Under the pieces are notes generated by a model. That model saw nothing but the letters and a program-made list of their open reading frames with translations, ran no database searches and was not told the DNA's origin. This document shows, one piece after another, positions 51,450-61,262 of a stretch of DNA of 64,000 nucleotides. Origin of the DNA: Lactococcus taiwanensis (lineage in GTDB: Bacteria; Bacillota; Bacilli; Lactobacillales; Streptococcaceae); NCBI RefSeq assembly GCF_014905395.1, contig NZ_BNDT01000002.1, forward strand, positions 1 to 64,000, read 5' to 3'. The translations under genes were made by a program, and so were the position numbers. The first letter of the stretch is position 1. Every line of letters starts with the position of its first letter.

Positions 51450-52214
51450 TTAGTCATTTTTAGCGATTTCTTGAATAACTTTATGAGAGAGACCTGGTTC
51501 ATAGTTATCATAAATTGTTCCGTCAAAATTAATAATTTGAGCATTATGATTTTTATCATCAAAAATGAATTGACTAATCATTTGAGCTGTTTCTTCAGGA
51601 GATTTTACAAATGGATTGTCGCCAACTTTTGCCCCGTTCAAATCTGTTGCAACTGCACCAGGCATAACAGCAAAGATTTGTTTTTTAGATTGGTCTTTTT
51701 TGAATTGATGACCAAAAGCAAAGGTCATGGCATTTTGTGCGGCTTTTGAAGTGACATAAGCAAGTGGCATCCAATATTCTTGAGAAACAGGTACGGTGAT
51801 GTTAATAATTTTAGCCTTTTCTGTCAGTGAATGTGGGAGCAGTTCTTTAATCACAGCATGTGTTCCCAAAAAATTGGTCTTAATTGTTTCTTCTAAATCA
51901 GTTGTTGAATAATCAAAAGCTGATTTTTCCATATCAAGATGCCCTTTATCTGAATGAATATTCCCAGAAATTCCAGCATTATTAATCAATAAATCAATAT
52001 CTGTCAGTGCTGACAGACTCGTCAGTTGATTTAAGTCATCTAAATCTACTTTGACAAATTCGGCAGTAATTCCTTCGGCCTTCAGTTTTTCAACGGCTTC
52101 TTGTCCACGCGTTTCATTACGGGCTCCGACCAAGACTTCATAGCCGCGATGACCAAGGTTTTGAGCAAGTGCAAAACCAATTCCTTTATTTGCGCCAGTG
52201 ATAAGTGTTTTCAT
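51450..52214 (-). CDS. Short-chain dehydrogenase/reductase
   Basis: From ATG 52214 (GGAGAAAAAT upstream) it has 254 residues. NAD(P)-binding TGANKGIGFA, NNAG and the active-site YVTSK. It resembles carbonyl reductase-like SDRs. It is the third gene of a leftward operon with DUF2316 and another SDR, under TetR control. Confidence 0.88.
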   Translation of the reverse strand: MKTLITGANKGIGFALAQNLGHRGYEVLVGARNETRGQEAVEKLKAEGITAEFVKVDLDDLNQLTSLSALTDIDLLINNAGISGNIHSDKGHLDMEKSAFDYSTTDLEETIKTNFLGTHAVIKELLPHSLTEKAKIINITVPVSQEYWMPLAYVTSKAAQNAMTFAFGHQFKKDQSKKQIFAVMPGAVATDLNGAKVGDNPFVKSPEETAQMISQFIFDDKNHNAQIINFDGTIYDNYEPGLSHKVIQEIAKND

Positions 52215-52233
52215 GATTTTTCTCCTTTGAGTT

Positions 52234-52545
52234 TTAGTTGTCGCCTTCAGACATTTGTTGCTGGTCAATTAGATTGGAATTTAAAAACCAGTGACGGTGC
52301 CAATCTCCAGATAAAGCGGTAAAGGGAACAGGTTGTTGACCTGTTTTTTCTACTTTTTCTAGTAAATAATTTCGTAAAATCCAAGGGTCTTCGAGCCTTC
52401 TTTGTTTAAGATTAAATATTTTTTCAAGTTTTACTTCGCTAATTTTTAAATCAGTAGCAACTTCAGATTTGCTAAGTCCTGTAAGTTCAAAATTTTTACG
52501 GAGTTCTTTTTTGGTATGTTGCATTTGAAGGGGATTAAGTGACAT
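52234..52545 (-). CDS. DUF2316 family protein
   Basis: A 103-residue protein with an HTH-like N-terminal half (LSKSEVATDLKISEVKLEKIFN) and the DUF2316 tail (LEDPWILRNYLLEKVEKTG, PFTALSGDWHRHWF). It probably binds DNA or modulates a partner. Ten bp separate it from the preceding SDR gene. Confidence 0.85.
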   Translation of the reverse strand: MSLNPLQMQHTKKELRKNFELTGLSKSEVATDLKISEVKLEKIFNLKQRRLEDPWILRNYLLEKVEKTGQQPVPFTALSGDWHRHWFLNSNLIDQQQMSEGDN

Positions 52546-52554
52546 TTTTCTTCT

Positions 52555-53340
52555 CTAATCTTTCATTTTGGGAAAATAAGTAGTGAGCATTTGTTGAGAA
52601 AGTAGTTGGGTGTTTTCGTCACTATTTACTTTGCCCATTTGGTGAAGTTGTTTAGCAAAACCAGCGTCAATCCGATCTAAGCCATTTTCAAGCCCGGCTA
52701 AAGTTTCACTAATTAAGTCTGAAAGTGCCATGTTATTGGGTGAGTCAGTATTTGTATGGCTTTCGAGATTTGTTTCAGCAACTAATGGTGGAACTAATTC
52801 GATGACTTTTAAAGTCTTTTCAAAATATTTAGCTTGTTCTCGAAGCGCATCAGAGTAAAAATGAACCCCAGCTTTGGTCAAATTGTAAATAGGGTGTGCA
52901 CCGTCAGCCAGATTTGATAATCCTGATGAAACATTAATGACCAGTCCATCATTAGCGACAAGGGTGTTCAAAAATGCTTGTGTCACAGCAATTGTTCCTA
53001 ACAAATTAATATGAATTTCTTCTGTCAGCACTTCCAGAGAATCATCAGCTTGTTCAAACAAATTAATCGCACGCATAATTCCGGCACAGTTCATAATGAC
53101 ATCGAGTTGAGGGAAATTTTCTTTGGTGAAGTTGACTAATTGGGGGAGGGAGTTTTGGTCAGCAACATCACTGACAAATCCTGTAAAAGTTGGATTTTCA
53201 TTTAAAATTTGATTAAGACGTTTTTCATTTCTGGCGGTAATGATGACTTTATTTCCTAATTCGGAAAACTTTTTAGCAAAACCAAGTCCGATTCCGCTTG
53301 TGCCACCTGTGATTAAAATTGTATGTCCTGTAAATGTCAT
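52555..53340 (-). CDS. Short-chain dehydrogenase, DltE-like
   Basis: A 261-residue SDR with TGGTSGIG, NCAG and YNLTK (Tyr and Lys of the active site). It resembles DltE-type oxidoreductases (SDR without a known substrate). First gene of the operon. The promoter lies within the divergent region with TetR. AAAGGAGAAATC precedes the ATG. Confidence 0.88.
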   Translation of the reverse strand: MTFTGHTILITGGTSGIGLGFAKKFSELGNKVIITARNEKRLNQILNENPTFTGFVSDVADQNSLPQLVNFTKENFPQLDVIMNCAGIMRAINLFEQADDSLEVLTEEIHINLLGTIAVTQAFLNTLVANDGLVINVSSGLSNLADGAHPIYNLTKAGVHFYSDALREQAKYFEKTLKVIELVPPLVAETNLESHTNTDSPNNMALSDLISETLAGLENGLDRIDAGFAKQLHQMGKVNSDENTQLLSQQMLTTYFPKMKD

Positions 53341-53395
53341 GATTTCTCCTTTTTTAATAGGTTATTTTTTTTGTCTTTTATAACCAGCAAAATGA

Positions 53396-53446
53396 ATTAT
53401 AAACTAGAAAGTTATATTTGTCAAGAATTATAACTTATGATACAAT
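53396..53446. promoter_or_regulatory. Face-to-face promoters and TetR operator
   Basis: Minus strand: TTGACA (53419-53424), 17 bp, TATAAT (53396-53401). Plus strand: TTGTCA (53418-53423), 17 bp, TACAAT (53441-53446). The two -35 boxes occupy the same bases. AAGTTATA (53409-53416) and TATAACTT (53429-53436) form an operator around them. One TetR dimer could block both promoters. Confidence 0.85.
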
Positions 53447-53452
53447 TAATTT

Positions 53453-53998
53453 ATGAATACACGTGAAAAGATATTAGGAAAAACAGAAGAATTTATCTTA
53501 GAGCATGGAATAGAGAAACTCACCATTTCAAAAATTGCTCAAGAACTCAATATTAGTCAACCGGCTATTTATAAGCATTTTAAAAGTAAAGAGGAGCTTT
53601 TAACGATACTTGCCCTTCGTTGGCTCAATGGTCAGACACTTGTAAAAATATTTCCTTTTGACACAAGCAAGTATGAACATCAAAAAGAGATTGTTCATGA
53701 CTGGCTCTGGTCAGTCGCGAGTGCCAAATATGAAGCACATCGAAAAACTCCAGAAATGTTTGCCTTATACACAACCTACATTGGAGAAAATTTAGAATTA
53801 GGGCGTAAACATATTTTAGAAATGGTTGAGAGTCTAAAGACAGCTGCTCAATTGGAAACAGAAGAAGAGGCTGGTGCTTATATCCAAGCGTTTGCTTATT
53901 TTCACCACCCCAAAATTGCCCCACAGTGGGATGACCAATTTCAAAATCAATTTGAAAAGCTTTGGACTTTGCTTGAACCGAATTTAAATGCCTTTTAA
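53453..53998 (+). CDS. TetR family regulator of the SDR operon
   Basis: A 181-residue protein with the HTH IEKLTISKIAQELNISQPAIYKHFKS. No Shine-Dalgarno precedes the ATG, and the -10 box ends six bases before it, so the mRNA is probably leaderless. It likely represses itself and the three-gene SDR operon. Confidence 0.88.
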   Translation: MNTREKILGKTEEFILEHGIEKLTISKIAQELNISQPAIYKHFKSKEELLTILALRWLNGQTLVKIFPFDTSKYEHQKEIVHDWLWSVASAKYEAHRKTPEMFALYTTYIGENLELGRKHILEMVESLKTAAQLETEEEAGAYIQAFAYFHHPKIAPQWDDQFQNQFEKLWTLLEPNLNAF

Positions 53999-54025
53999 GT
54001 TTACTGACAGCTCTGTCAGTGAGAA

Positions 54026-54051
54026 AAAAACCTGTCATTTGACAGGTTTTT
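54026..54051. terminator. Bidirectional terminator between TetR and glgB
   Basis: AAAAACCTGTC-ATT-TGACAGGTTTTT. It follows an ACTGAC-AGCTCT-GTCAGT palindrome at 54003-54020. Confidence 0.85.
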
Positions 54052-54052
54052 A

Positions 54053-55993
54053 CTATTTAATCTGGAAAACCATGGCAGTTCGCGCTTCGAGAAGGAGATC
54101 GAGTTGCTGATTTTGCCATTGAAAAGTATTGCGTGGACCAAATCCTCCAAATTGCTTATCGTCAGTGTCGAAGATGAGAAGAGGCTTTTGACTAAGCTTA
54201 AGTTTTAAAGTTTGTGAGTCTGTAGGATGAAAATTAAACACAAATAATAAGGGACCTTTTTGATAGGCGAGCAGCTTGTCTTCATTTTTTATCCACAGTT
54301 GGTTTAGCTCTGAAGCTTCTAAGAGTTTAAAATGCTGCTCAAGTTGGAGCATGGCTTGATCAAAGTGGGCCAAATCTTGAAAACGTAACTGGGTATTGTC
54401 CACGAGAGACCATTGACGTCGCGCATATTGAAAACTGTCATGATTTCCTTCGCGTGGAAAATCAAGCCATTCTGGATGCCCAAATTCGTTCCCCATAAAA
54501 TTTAGATATCCTTCTCCAGCTAAACTAAAGGTAATGAGACGAATTAATTTATGTAAGGCTATCGCACGGTCGATTTTTAGAGATTGGCTATCTTTTGACA
54601 TAGCATCATAAATCGCCTCGTTCGCTAGCCACATCATTAGTGTTTTATCGCCTACTAAAGCTTGGTCATGACTTTCAGCATAGCCGATATTTTTTTCTCC
54701 CGGACGTCTAGTTGTTAGCTCCCACCAAAGTTTCATGAGATCCAGACTTTCATCCTGCTTTTCTTTTAACTGTTCTATCCAAAAGTCAGGTATACCCATG
54801 GAAAGGCGATAATCAAAACCAATTCCTCCAGCTGAGATGGGCAAAGCCATTCCTGGCATGCCTGACATATCCTCGGCAATGGTAATAGCATCAGGCTTAA
54901 TTTCATGGATGAGCTCATTTGCTAACATCAGATAGGTCACCGCTTGAGTGTCGGTATTAGCGCTAAAGTACTTCGCATAATCGGTAAAAGCTGTCCCTAG
55001 CCCATGATCTTTATAAAGCATCGAGGTCACGCCATCAAAGCGAAAACCGTCAAACTTATAGACTTCCAGCCAGAATTTCAAATTAGATAACAAGAAGTGA
55101 AGCACTTCATCTTTGCCATAATTAAAGAGTTTGGTATTCCAAGCTTCGTGCTCTCCCCGTTTACCTTCATGAAAATATTGAGAGGTTGTCCCATCAAAAA
55201 GATTTAAACCATCTCCGACATTTTTGACTGCATGGGAATGAACCACATCAAGCAAAACACGTAACCCTAACCCATGGGCGCAATCAATCAATGCCATTAA
55301 ATCCTCTGGCGTGCCGAAACGACTAGAAGCGGCAAAGAAATTAGAGACTTGATAACCGAAACTGGCATAAAGGGGATGCTCCATAATGGCCATTAGCTGA
55401 ATCGTATTGTAACCAGCCTTTTTAATCCGAGGGAGCACTTCTTGCATAAAAGCGCGGTAGCTATTAATCTTGTAATCTTCAGATGAGATACCAATATGCG
55501 CTTCGTAGATGAGAGGAGCTTCAGAACTTTGAGGAGCCGAGTGTTTCCATTGATAGTTAGGATTCACGATTAATCCATCAAGTTCATGATGCTCATTAGG
55601 AAGCGCACAAAGACTATAGCTTGGAACACGGTAGACTATTTCATCATTTTCCAGAAGAAATTTGACTTTAACTTTCGATCCTACGGGGAGCTTTCCTGGG
55701 ATGAGAATTTCCCAATTCCCGCCGTAGCTTCTTTTAAGCTCGTAATTATTCTCCCAATTATTAAAATCACCGACTAACCAAGCTCTCTTTGCACCTGGTG
55801 CCCACTCACGAAATGTCCAATGTTTTTCTTCTTGCTGAAAGCCGAAATAATGATGACCGCAAGCAAAATCGCTGAGGCGACCATCAGTGCCTAGGAGTCT
55901 TTTTTTGGTGTGTGCATAATCATAAAGACGTGAAGAGAGCGCATCTTTAAAAGGTTCTAAATATGGATCATAGTCCAAGATATTAAGAGGCAT
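54053..55993 (-). CDS. glgB: 1,4-alpha-glucan branching enzyme, eukaryotic type (GH13_8)
   Basis: From ATG 55993 (AAGGAG nine bases upstream) it has 646 residues. An N-terminal CBM48 (~60-150), the GH13 barrel and a C-terminal beta domain. Catalytic Asp in FRFDGVTSMLY, Glu in TIAEDMSGMP, Asp in AESHDQALVGD. DALSSRLYDYAHTKK and AESHDQALVGDKT are marks of the eukaryotic/GH13_8 group, not the usual bacterial GH13_9 GlgB. No glgC, glgA or glgP stand beside it. Confidence 0.85.
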   Translation of the reverse strand: MPLNILDYDPYLEPFKDALSSRLYDYAHTKKRLLGTDGRLSDFACGHHYFGFQQEEKHWTFREWAPGAKRAWLVGDFNNWENNYELKRSYGGNWEILIPGKLPVGSKVKVKFLLENDEIVYRVPSYSLCALPNEHHELDGLIVNPNYQWKHSAPQSSEAPLIYEAHIGISSEDYKINSYRAFMQEVLPRIKKAGYNTIQLMAIMEHPLYASFGYQVSNFFAASSRFGTPEDLMALIDCAHGLGLRVLLDVVHSHAVKNVGDGLNLFDGTTSQYFHEGKRGEHEAWNTKLFNYGKDEVLHFLLSNLKFWLEVYKFDGFRFDGVTSMLYKDHGLGTAFTDYAKYFSANTDTQAVTYLMLANELIHEIKPDAITIAEDMSGMPGMALPISAGGIGFDYRLSMGIPDFWIEQLKEKQDESLDLMKLWWELTTRRPGEKNIGYAESHDQALVGDKTLMMWLANEAIYDAMSKDSQSLKIDRAIALHKLIRLITFSLAGEGYLNFMGNEFGHPEWLDFPREGNHDSFQYARRQWSLVDNTQLRFQDLAHFDQAMLQLEQHFKLLEASELNQLWIKNEDKLLAYQKGPLLFVFNFHPTDSQTLKLKLSQKPLLIFDTDDKQFGGFGPRNTFQWQNQQLDLLLEARTAMVFQIK

Positions 55994-56068
55994 GGGCAAG
56001 TTCTCCTTTGTGAAAGCTATTTACTCTATTTTAACACTATTGCAAAGGTTTTCACAACAAAATCTTAG

Positions 56069-56452
56069 TTACCTACAAAAATATAAGAATCGCACTAGTG
56101 ATAATAGAGAGCGATTAAATATTTTTAACGTTGTAAAATAGACCCAGTCATTAAAACCAAACCAGGGATCCTCTTCTCCAGTCAAGGTTTCACCTTGAGA
56201 AGGAGTAGGCTCAAGAGGAACTGACCGACTTGTCAGAAAAGAAGCAGGATCTGACGCGTGTAACTGTGGGCTTACCGTTTGGTCAGTAATAAATAATTGC
56301 CGCTCAAGATCTTGAATATAATCATAAAAATCATTTAATAGCTCTTGATAGTAGGCGACTTCAGTAGTTGCTTCGATACTTTCGAATGCGGCTTGGGCCT
56401 CGCCCCAGCGCTCAGCGATGTGTTTACTTTTTAGAAATTCTTCATAATTCAT
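56069..56452 (-). CDS. Hypothetical protein, 127 aa
   Basis: A helical N-terminus (KSKHIAERWGEAQAAFESIEA), a disordered Pro/Thr centre and a C-terminal hydrophobic stretch. ACTGAC-CGACTT-GTCAGA lies inside the frame (56220-56237). Its final residues are Leu/Phe-rich, possibly a short TM. Start lacks a strong site (GAGAAAAAGAACTGAGG upstream). Unknown. Confidence 0.55.
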   Translation of the reverse strand: MNYEEFLKSKHIAERWGEAQAAFESIEATTEVAYYQELLNDFYDYIQDLERQLFITDQTVSPQLHASDPASFLTSRSVPLEPTPSQGETLTGEEDPWFGFNDWVYFTTLKIFNRSLLSLVRFLYFCR

Positions 56453-56754
56453 TTAAAAGCCTCAGTTCTTTTTCTCTATTTATTATATCGCATTTAGAGT
56501 GGAGTCCTTCAAAATTGTCTTACGAAATAATGGCTTCAACAACTGAAAGAGGATAAGATTTCAAAAATTTCGAAAAAGTGGAGGAAAACAGCAATTTGCA
56601 AGAGTAGGTGAAAATTCGAAATTCTTTTTTTAGGGCTTGTGGATCGAATGTATTATACTATGGAAATGGTTCCTTATTATCACAGCTGAACGATATTAAA
56701 TGAAGGGATAATAAAAAAGAAGGAGAAAGCTAGTCATAATGCACATTTTTGTAT

Positions 56755-56760
56755 TATAAT
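56755..56760 (+). promoter_or_regulatory. -10 box for a leaderless rgg-type gene
   Basis: TATAAT ends six bases before the ATG at 56767, with only a TAGTCA-like -35 at 56731-56736. A tiny ORF (ATG 56739, MHIFVL) with AAGGAG at 56720 stops at 56759; its relevance is unknown. Confidence 0.45.
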
Positions 56761-56766
56761 GATGAC

Positions 56767-57681
56767 ATGAAAAGAATATACGGCACGATTTTTAAAGAAC
56801 TTCGCCTCAACAAGGGCTATTCGATCAAAGAAATATCTGATACAGAAGTTTCCAAAGCCACGATATCAAAATTTGAACATGGGGCCGCGATGATCTCTAT
56901 TGATAAATTCTTTAGACTACTTTCGAATATTAATGTTTCTCCCGGAGAATTTACCCTTTATGTGGAAGAACGCTTGGATATACCTTACTCGTTTTCTAGC
57001 GCGACCAATAATTTTTCAGCTTTTCAAGATAAACAAAAAAATTTAGTTAAAGTCGAAAAAACGATTAAACGTCTGGAAGATCAGATACAGAAATTTCCCG
57101 AGCGTAAATTTTTACGCATTCAAATTATTAATCTAAAGGCGATTATTTCACAGGCTATCCCTGATTATAAAGATAAGATTGATGCTAGAGACAGACAAGT
57201 TATCAAACAGCATTTATTGGTCACAAAGAATTGGAACGACTTTGAATTAAGGATTTACTGCAGTACTATCCATCTTTTTGATTTGCCTACCATTGAGCTG
57301 CTCACACACAAGCTTCTTAATCCCTTTAATTATCGTCTTATTACCCCTGATATCAAGTGGATGATGAGTGTCGCATTGGTTAATTTGACTGATGCGCTAT
57401 TGATACGTGGGGCAGAAGATCTGACAGAAAGTACACCCTACTTTAAACAAATCATTCGCTATCTTGAAGATCATCCCATTCCTAATAAACATATCGCTGA
57501 AAAAGCATTTGTAAAGTTTAATATTGGGAGTCACTATTATCTTATTAATCAAACCGAAAGAGGGCTCGAGGACATGCGTGAGGTCATTCAAGGTTTGAGT
57601 TTACTAGGTTGTGATGAATGGGCCAACGCTCTGATTTTAGAGTTTGATAAGTTGACGAAGACGTCATACCTTGAATTATAA
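56767..57681 (+). CDS. Rgg/GadR/MutR family transcriptional regulator
   Basis: A 304-residue protein with HTH at the N-terminus (FKELRLNKGYSIKEISDTEVSKATISKFEHG) and a helical TPR-like repeat domain that in Rgg proteins binds short pheromone peptides. Leaderless from sequence. 36 bp before the HAD gene. No SHP-type peptide gene was found beside it. Confidence 0.88.
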   Translation: MKRIYGTIFKELRLNKGYSIKEISDTEVSKATISKFEHGAAMISIDKFFRLLSNINVSPGEFTLYVEERLDIPYSFSSATNNFSAFQDKQKNLVKVEKTIKRLEDQIQKFPERKFLRIQIINLKAIISQAIPDYKDKIDARDRQVIKQHLLVTKNWNDFELRIYCSTIHLFDLPTIELLTHKLLNPFNYRLITPDIKWMMSVALVNLTDALLIRGAEDLTESTPYFKQIIRYLEDHPIPNKHIAEKAFVKFNIGSHYYLINQTERGLEDMREVIQGLSLLGCDEWANALILEFDKLTKTSYLEL

Positions 57682-57716
57682 ATGTTTGATGTCGATACAA
57701 ACCCAAGGAGATATAC

Positions 57717-58361
57717 ATGGATACTTATATTTTTGATTTCGATGGTACGCTGGCCAATTCCGGAGAAACGGGAATTTTAGCCACACAAGCTGCTTTTGAA
57801 GAGTTTAATTTACCTTGGCCAGATAGAGAAACGATCATCTACTATATGGGGATACCGATTGAAGTCTCTTTTAAGAAAATGGCTTTACCACATACGTTTG
57901 ATGGAACGGAATTTGAAGATTTGTTAAGTTGCTTTAGGGCTTACTATAAGCGTTTCGAAACATCACACCTTCATCTTTTTCCAGGAACTCAAGAAGTCTT
58001 ACAACAGCTAAAAAAAGCGCAGAAGCATTTATATGTTGTCTCAAGTAAACATTCTAGCTCCCTCGCCCGAAATCTCGAGCAACTTGACATTGCTCAATAT
58101 TTTGATGGTATTATAGGTTCTGATGATGTGCACCACTACAAGCCTGCTCCGGATGGAATTCTATTCATTTTAGAACGTTTCCGGCGTAATGAAAAAACTA
58201 CACTCATGATTGGGGATGCTGTTTTTGATCTTCAAATGGGTCAGGCTGCACATGTAAAGACTTGTGGAGTAACATGGGGTGCCCATTCTAAAACGGAGCT
58301 CCAGCAGGCCCATCCCGATTTTTTAATTTCTGATATGAGAGAGCTTCTTAAAATAAAATGA
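57717..58361 (+). CDS. HAD family phosphatase (phosphoglycolate phosphatase-like)
   Basis: A 214-residue HAD hydrolase. DFDGT at residues 6-10, with the first Asp the nucleophile; motif II VVSSK; motif III K in HHYKPAPDG; motif IV GDAVFDLQMG. Close to the Gph/PpaX group. AAGGAGATATAC site. It may be co-transcribed with the Rgg gene. Confidence 0.88.
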   Translation: MDTYIFDFDGTLANSGETGILATQAAFEEFNLPWPDRETIIYYMGIPIEVSFKKMALPHTFDGTEFEDLLSCFRAYYKRFETSHLHLFPGTQEVLQQLKKAQKHLYVVSSKHSSSLARNLEQLDIAQYFDGIIGSDDVHHYKPAPDGILFILERFRRNEKTTLMIGDAVFDLQMGQAAHVKTCGVTWGAHSKTELQQAHPDFLISDMRELLKIK

Positions 58362-58465
58362 AAACACCAATCCTTCTATGAAAATAGGGCAAATGTATTT
58401 TTAATTTATTGGCCACACGAAAGATAGTATTGTTTTGATTTGTTGAAATATGAGGAAAGTAAGAT

Positions 58466-58825
58466 ATGGAAGAAAATTTGTTATTTACTAGAATTAAAGC
58501 ATTGGCTGATCTATCAGGAAAATCCATTAATCAGGTCGCTAAGGACTTGGGTTATCCAAGAAATTCCTTAAACAATTATAAGCGAAATAAGATTCCTTCA
58601 GCCGTAAGACTTTTTGAGCTTGCAAGATATTTTGAAGTGGAGCCTGAATATCTTTTGGGAGAGATTGATGACTGCTCTGTCAAAGCTGTGCAACAGATAT
58701 TTCATCGTTTGACAACAGAGCAAAAACAAGAAATGTACAATCTGTGTCAGGATTGGCTATTCGAACGAATGGAACTTTTAGAAGAAAATAGAGATCAGCA
58801 GTCAGTAATTCTCAAAAGAGACTAG
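58466..58825 (+). CDS. XRE-family regulator
   Basis: A 119-residue protein with an HTH ending YFEVEPEYLLG and a helical tail. It is closely related to the XRE at 3110 (SLNNYKRNKIPSAVRLFELARYF versus ALNNYRYGKIPSGVRLLELANYF). Site is AGGAAAG. Located between the HAD gene and a second Rgg gene. Confidence 0.85.
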   Translation: MEENLLFTRIKALADLSGKSINQVAKDLGYPRNSLNNYKRNKIPSAVRLFELARYFEVEPEYLLGEIDDCSVKAVQQIFHRLTTEQKQEMYNLCQDWLFERMELLEENRDQQSVILKRD

Positions 58826-58903
58826 TGGCTTCTGGTCATTTTTATCGCAAAACCTTATTTCAACTAAAATTTATTACTTATAAAAATATGCGAGAAACTA
58901 GAA

Positions 58904-59743
58904 ATGATTTATAAAAAATATGGGCAAGCATTTAAAAAATTACGACTCCAGCACCGTTTATCTTTAAGAGATTTTGAGCGAATTGGTTTATCAAAATCTA
59001 CGCTCTCTTATTTTGAAAACGGAAAATCTTTGATTTCTTTTGATAAGCTAGATTTAGCCCTCCAAGAGATGCACACTACTTTTCGTTCCTATATGCTCAT
59101 GCTTAATAATGACGAAGAGGATTATTGGTTGAGTCAGTTTAAAAAAATTGAAAAGTACTATTTTAGCAACGATACCTCCGCGCTACACCAAATTTACTTG
59201 GAAAATAGTGCTTATGATTCGGAGGAGAGTCAGATGATTGCTTTGTCAGCTAAAGCATGTTACAGTCGTCTATCAACTGATGAGGTCCAGTATGTTGAAG
59301 AGTGCCTATCTGGTTATCATGTCTGGCACAGTTATGAAATGTTTGTTTTGGTCAATACATTGGATGAAATTAAGCCTCGCCTGCTTTATTGTATTATGGA
59401 ACGAATCTTATCGCATGATTACCAATATCTGAAAGAGGTTTCTGATTTTAGAAATCTTCTCATTCGACTGGTTATTCGAACAATTTTGTCAATGATCCGC
59501 CGAGGTTATAAAGATTATTCCGAAAAACTGATGGGGGAATTAGGGAATTTGCTGACACCTTTTGATACTTATGTACGGATTTCGAGTATTTTTGTTAAAG
59601 GCTGTTGGATTTACAAATTTGAAGACGAAAAACGTGGGTATAAAATGGTACGGCATACACTCAGCATTTTATCGGAAATTGATGCTTTGGATTTACGAAA
59701 AGTTTTTTTGAGAAATTTTGAAAGTATTGCCTATCAGGCTTAG
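58904..59743 (+). CDS. Second Rgg/GadR/MutR-like regulator
   Basis: A 279-residue protein with HTH (LQHRLSLRDFERIGLSKSTLSYFENGKSL) and an Rgg-type helical C-terminal domain. Its site is weak (GAGAAACTAGAA). It may act on its own promoter. No peptide gene adjacent. Confidence 0.85.
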   Translation: MIYKKYGQAFKKLRLQHRLSLRDFERIGLSKSTLSYFENGKSLISFDKLDLALQEMHTTFRSYMLMLNNDEEDYWLSQFKKIEKYYFSNDTSALHQIYLENSAYDSEESQMIALSAKACYSRLSTDEVQYVEECLSGYHVWHSYEMFVLVNTLDEIKPRLLYCIMERILSHDYQYLKEVSDFRNLLIRLVIRTILSMIRRGYKDYSEKLMGELGNLLTPFDTYVRISSIFVKGCWIYKFEDEKRGYKMVRHTLSILSEIDALDLRKVFLRNFESIAYQA

Positions 59744-59747
59744 GATA

Positions 59748-59784
59748 TATAATAAAAAACTGCCTCCTTAGAGACAGTTTTTAT
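59748..59784. terminator. Terminator shared with tRNA-Thr
   Basis: AAAAACTG...CAGTTTTT with inner CTC/GAG pairing. It ends the Rgg gene on the plus strand and lies 3' of the tRNA on the minus strand. Confidence 0.8.
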
Positions 59785-59787
59785 TTA

Positions 59788-59860
59788 TGCCGAGTGCAGG
59801 AATCGAACCTGTGACCCCTTCGTTACGAGTGAAGTGCTCTACCGACTGAGCTAACTCGGC
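59788..59860 (-). tRNA. tRNA-Thr(CGT)
   Basis: The minus strand gives acceptor GCCGAGT/ACTCGGC, D-arm GCTC...GAGC, anticodon loop CTCGTAA with CGT and T-arm ACAGG-TTCGATT-CCTGC (one mispaired end base). The anticodon stem has one A-C mismatch next to the loop. Confidence 0.93.
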
Positions 59861-59923
59861 AATTTATGAAAGTGAAATTTCCACTTCCATAATCATACAA
59901 CTTTTCAAAAATATTTTCAAGAC

Positions 59924-61081
<1,158 letters not shown>

Positions 61082-61262
61082 TTATTAGATTAAAAAATTA
61101 AGCACTTATAAGTATAACAAAAAAAGGGGTGTTTTTATAGGTAATGTTCCAAAAATCAGGCAAAAGTCTTAGGTTTTTCTTAGCAATTATTGGTATAATA
61201 GAATTAAGTAAAGATTATTTGAGAAGGCTAGAGTTTCTAGCGAGGATAAAGGAGGAATTTAG

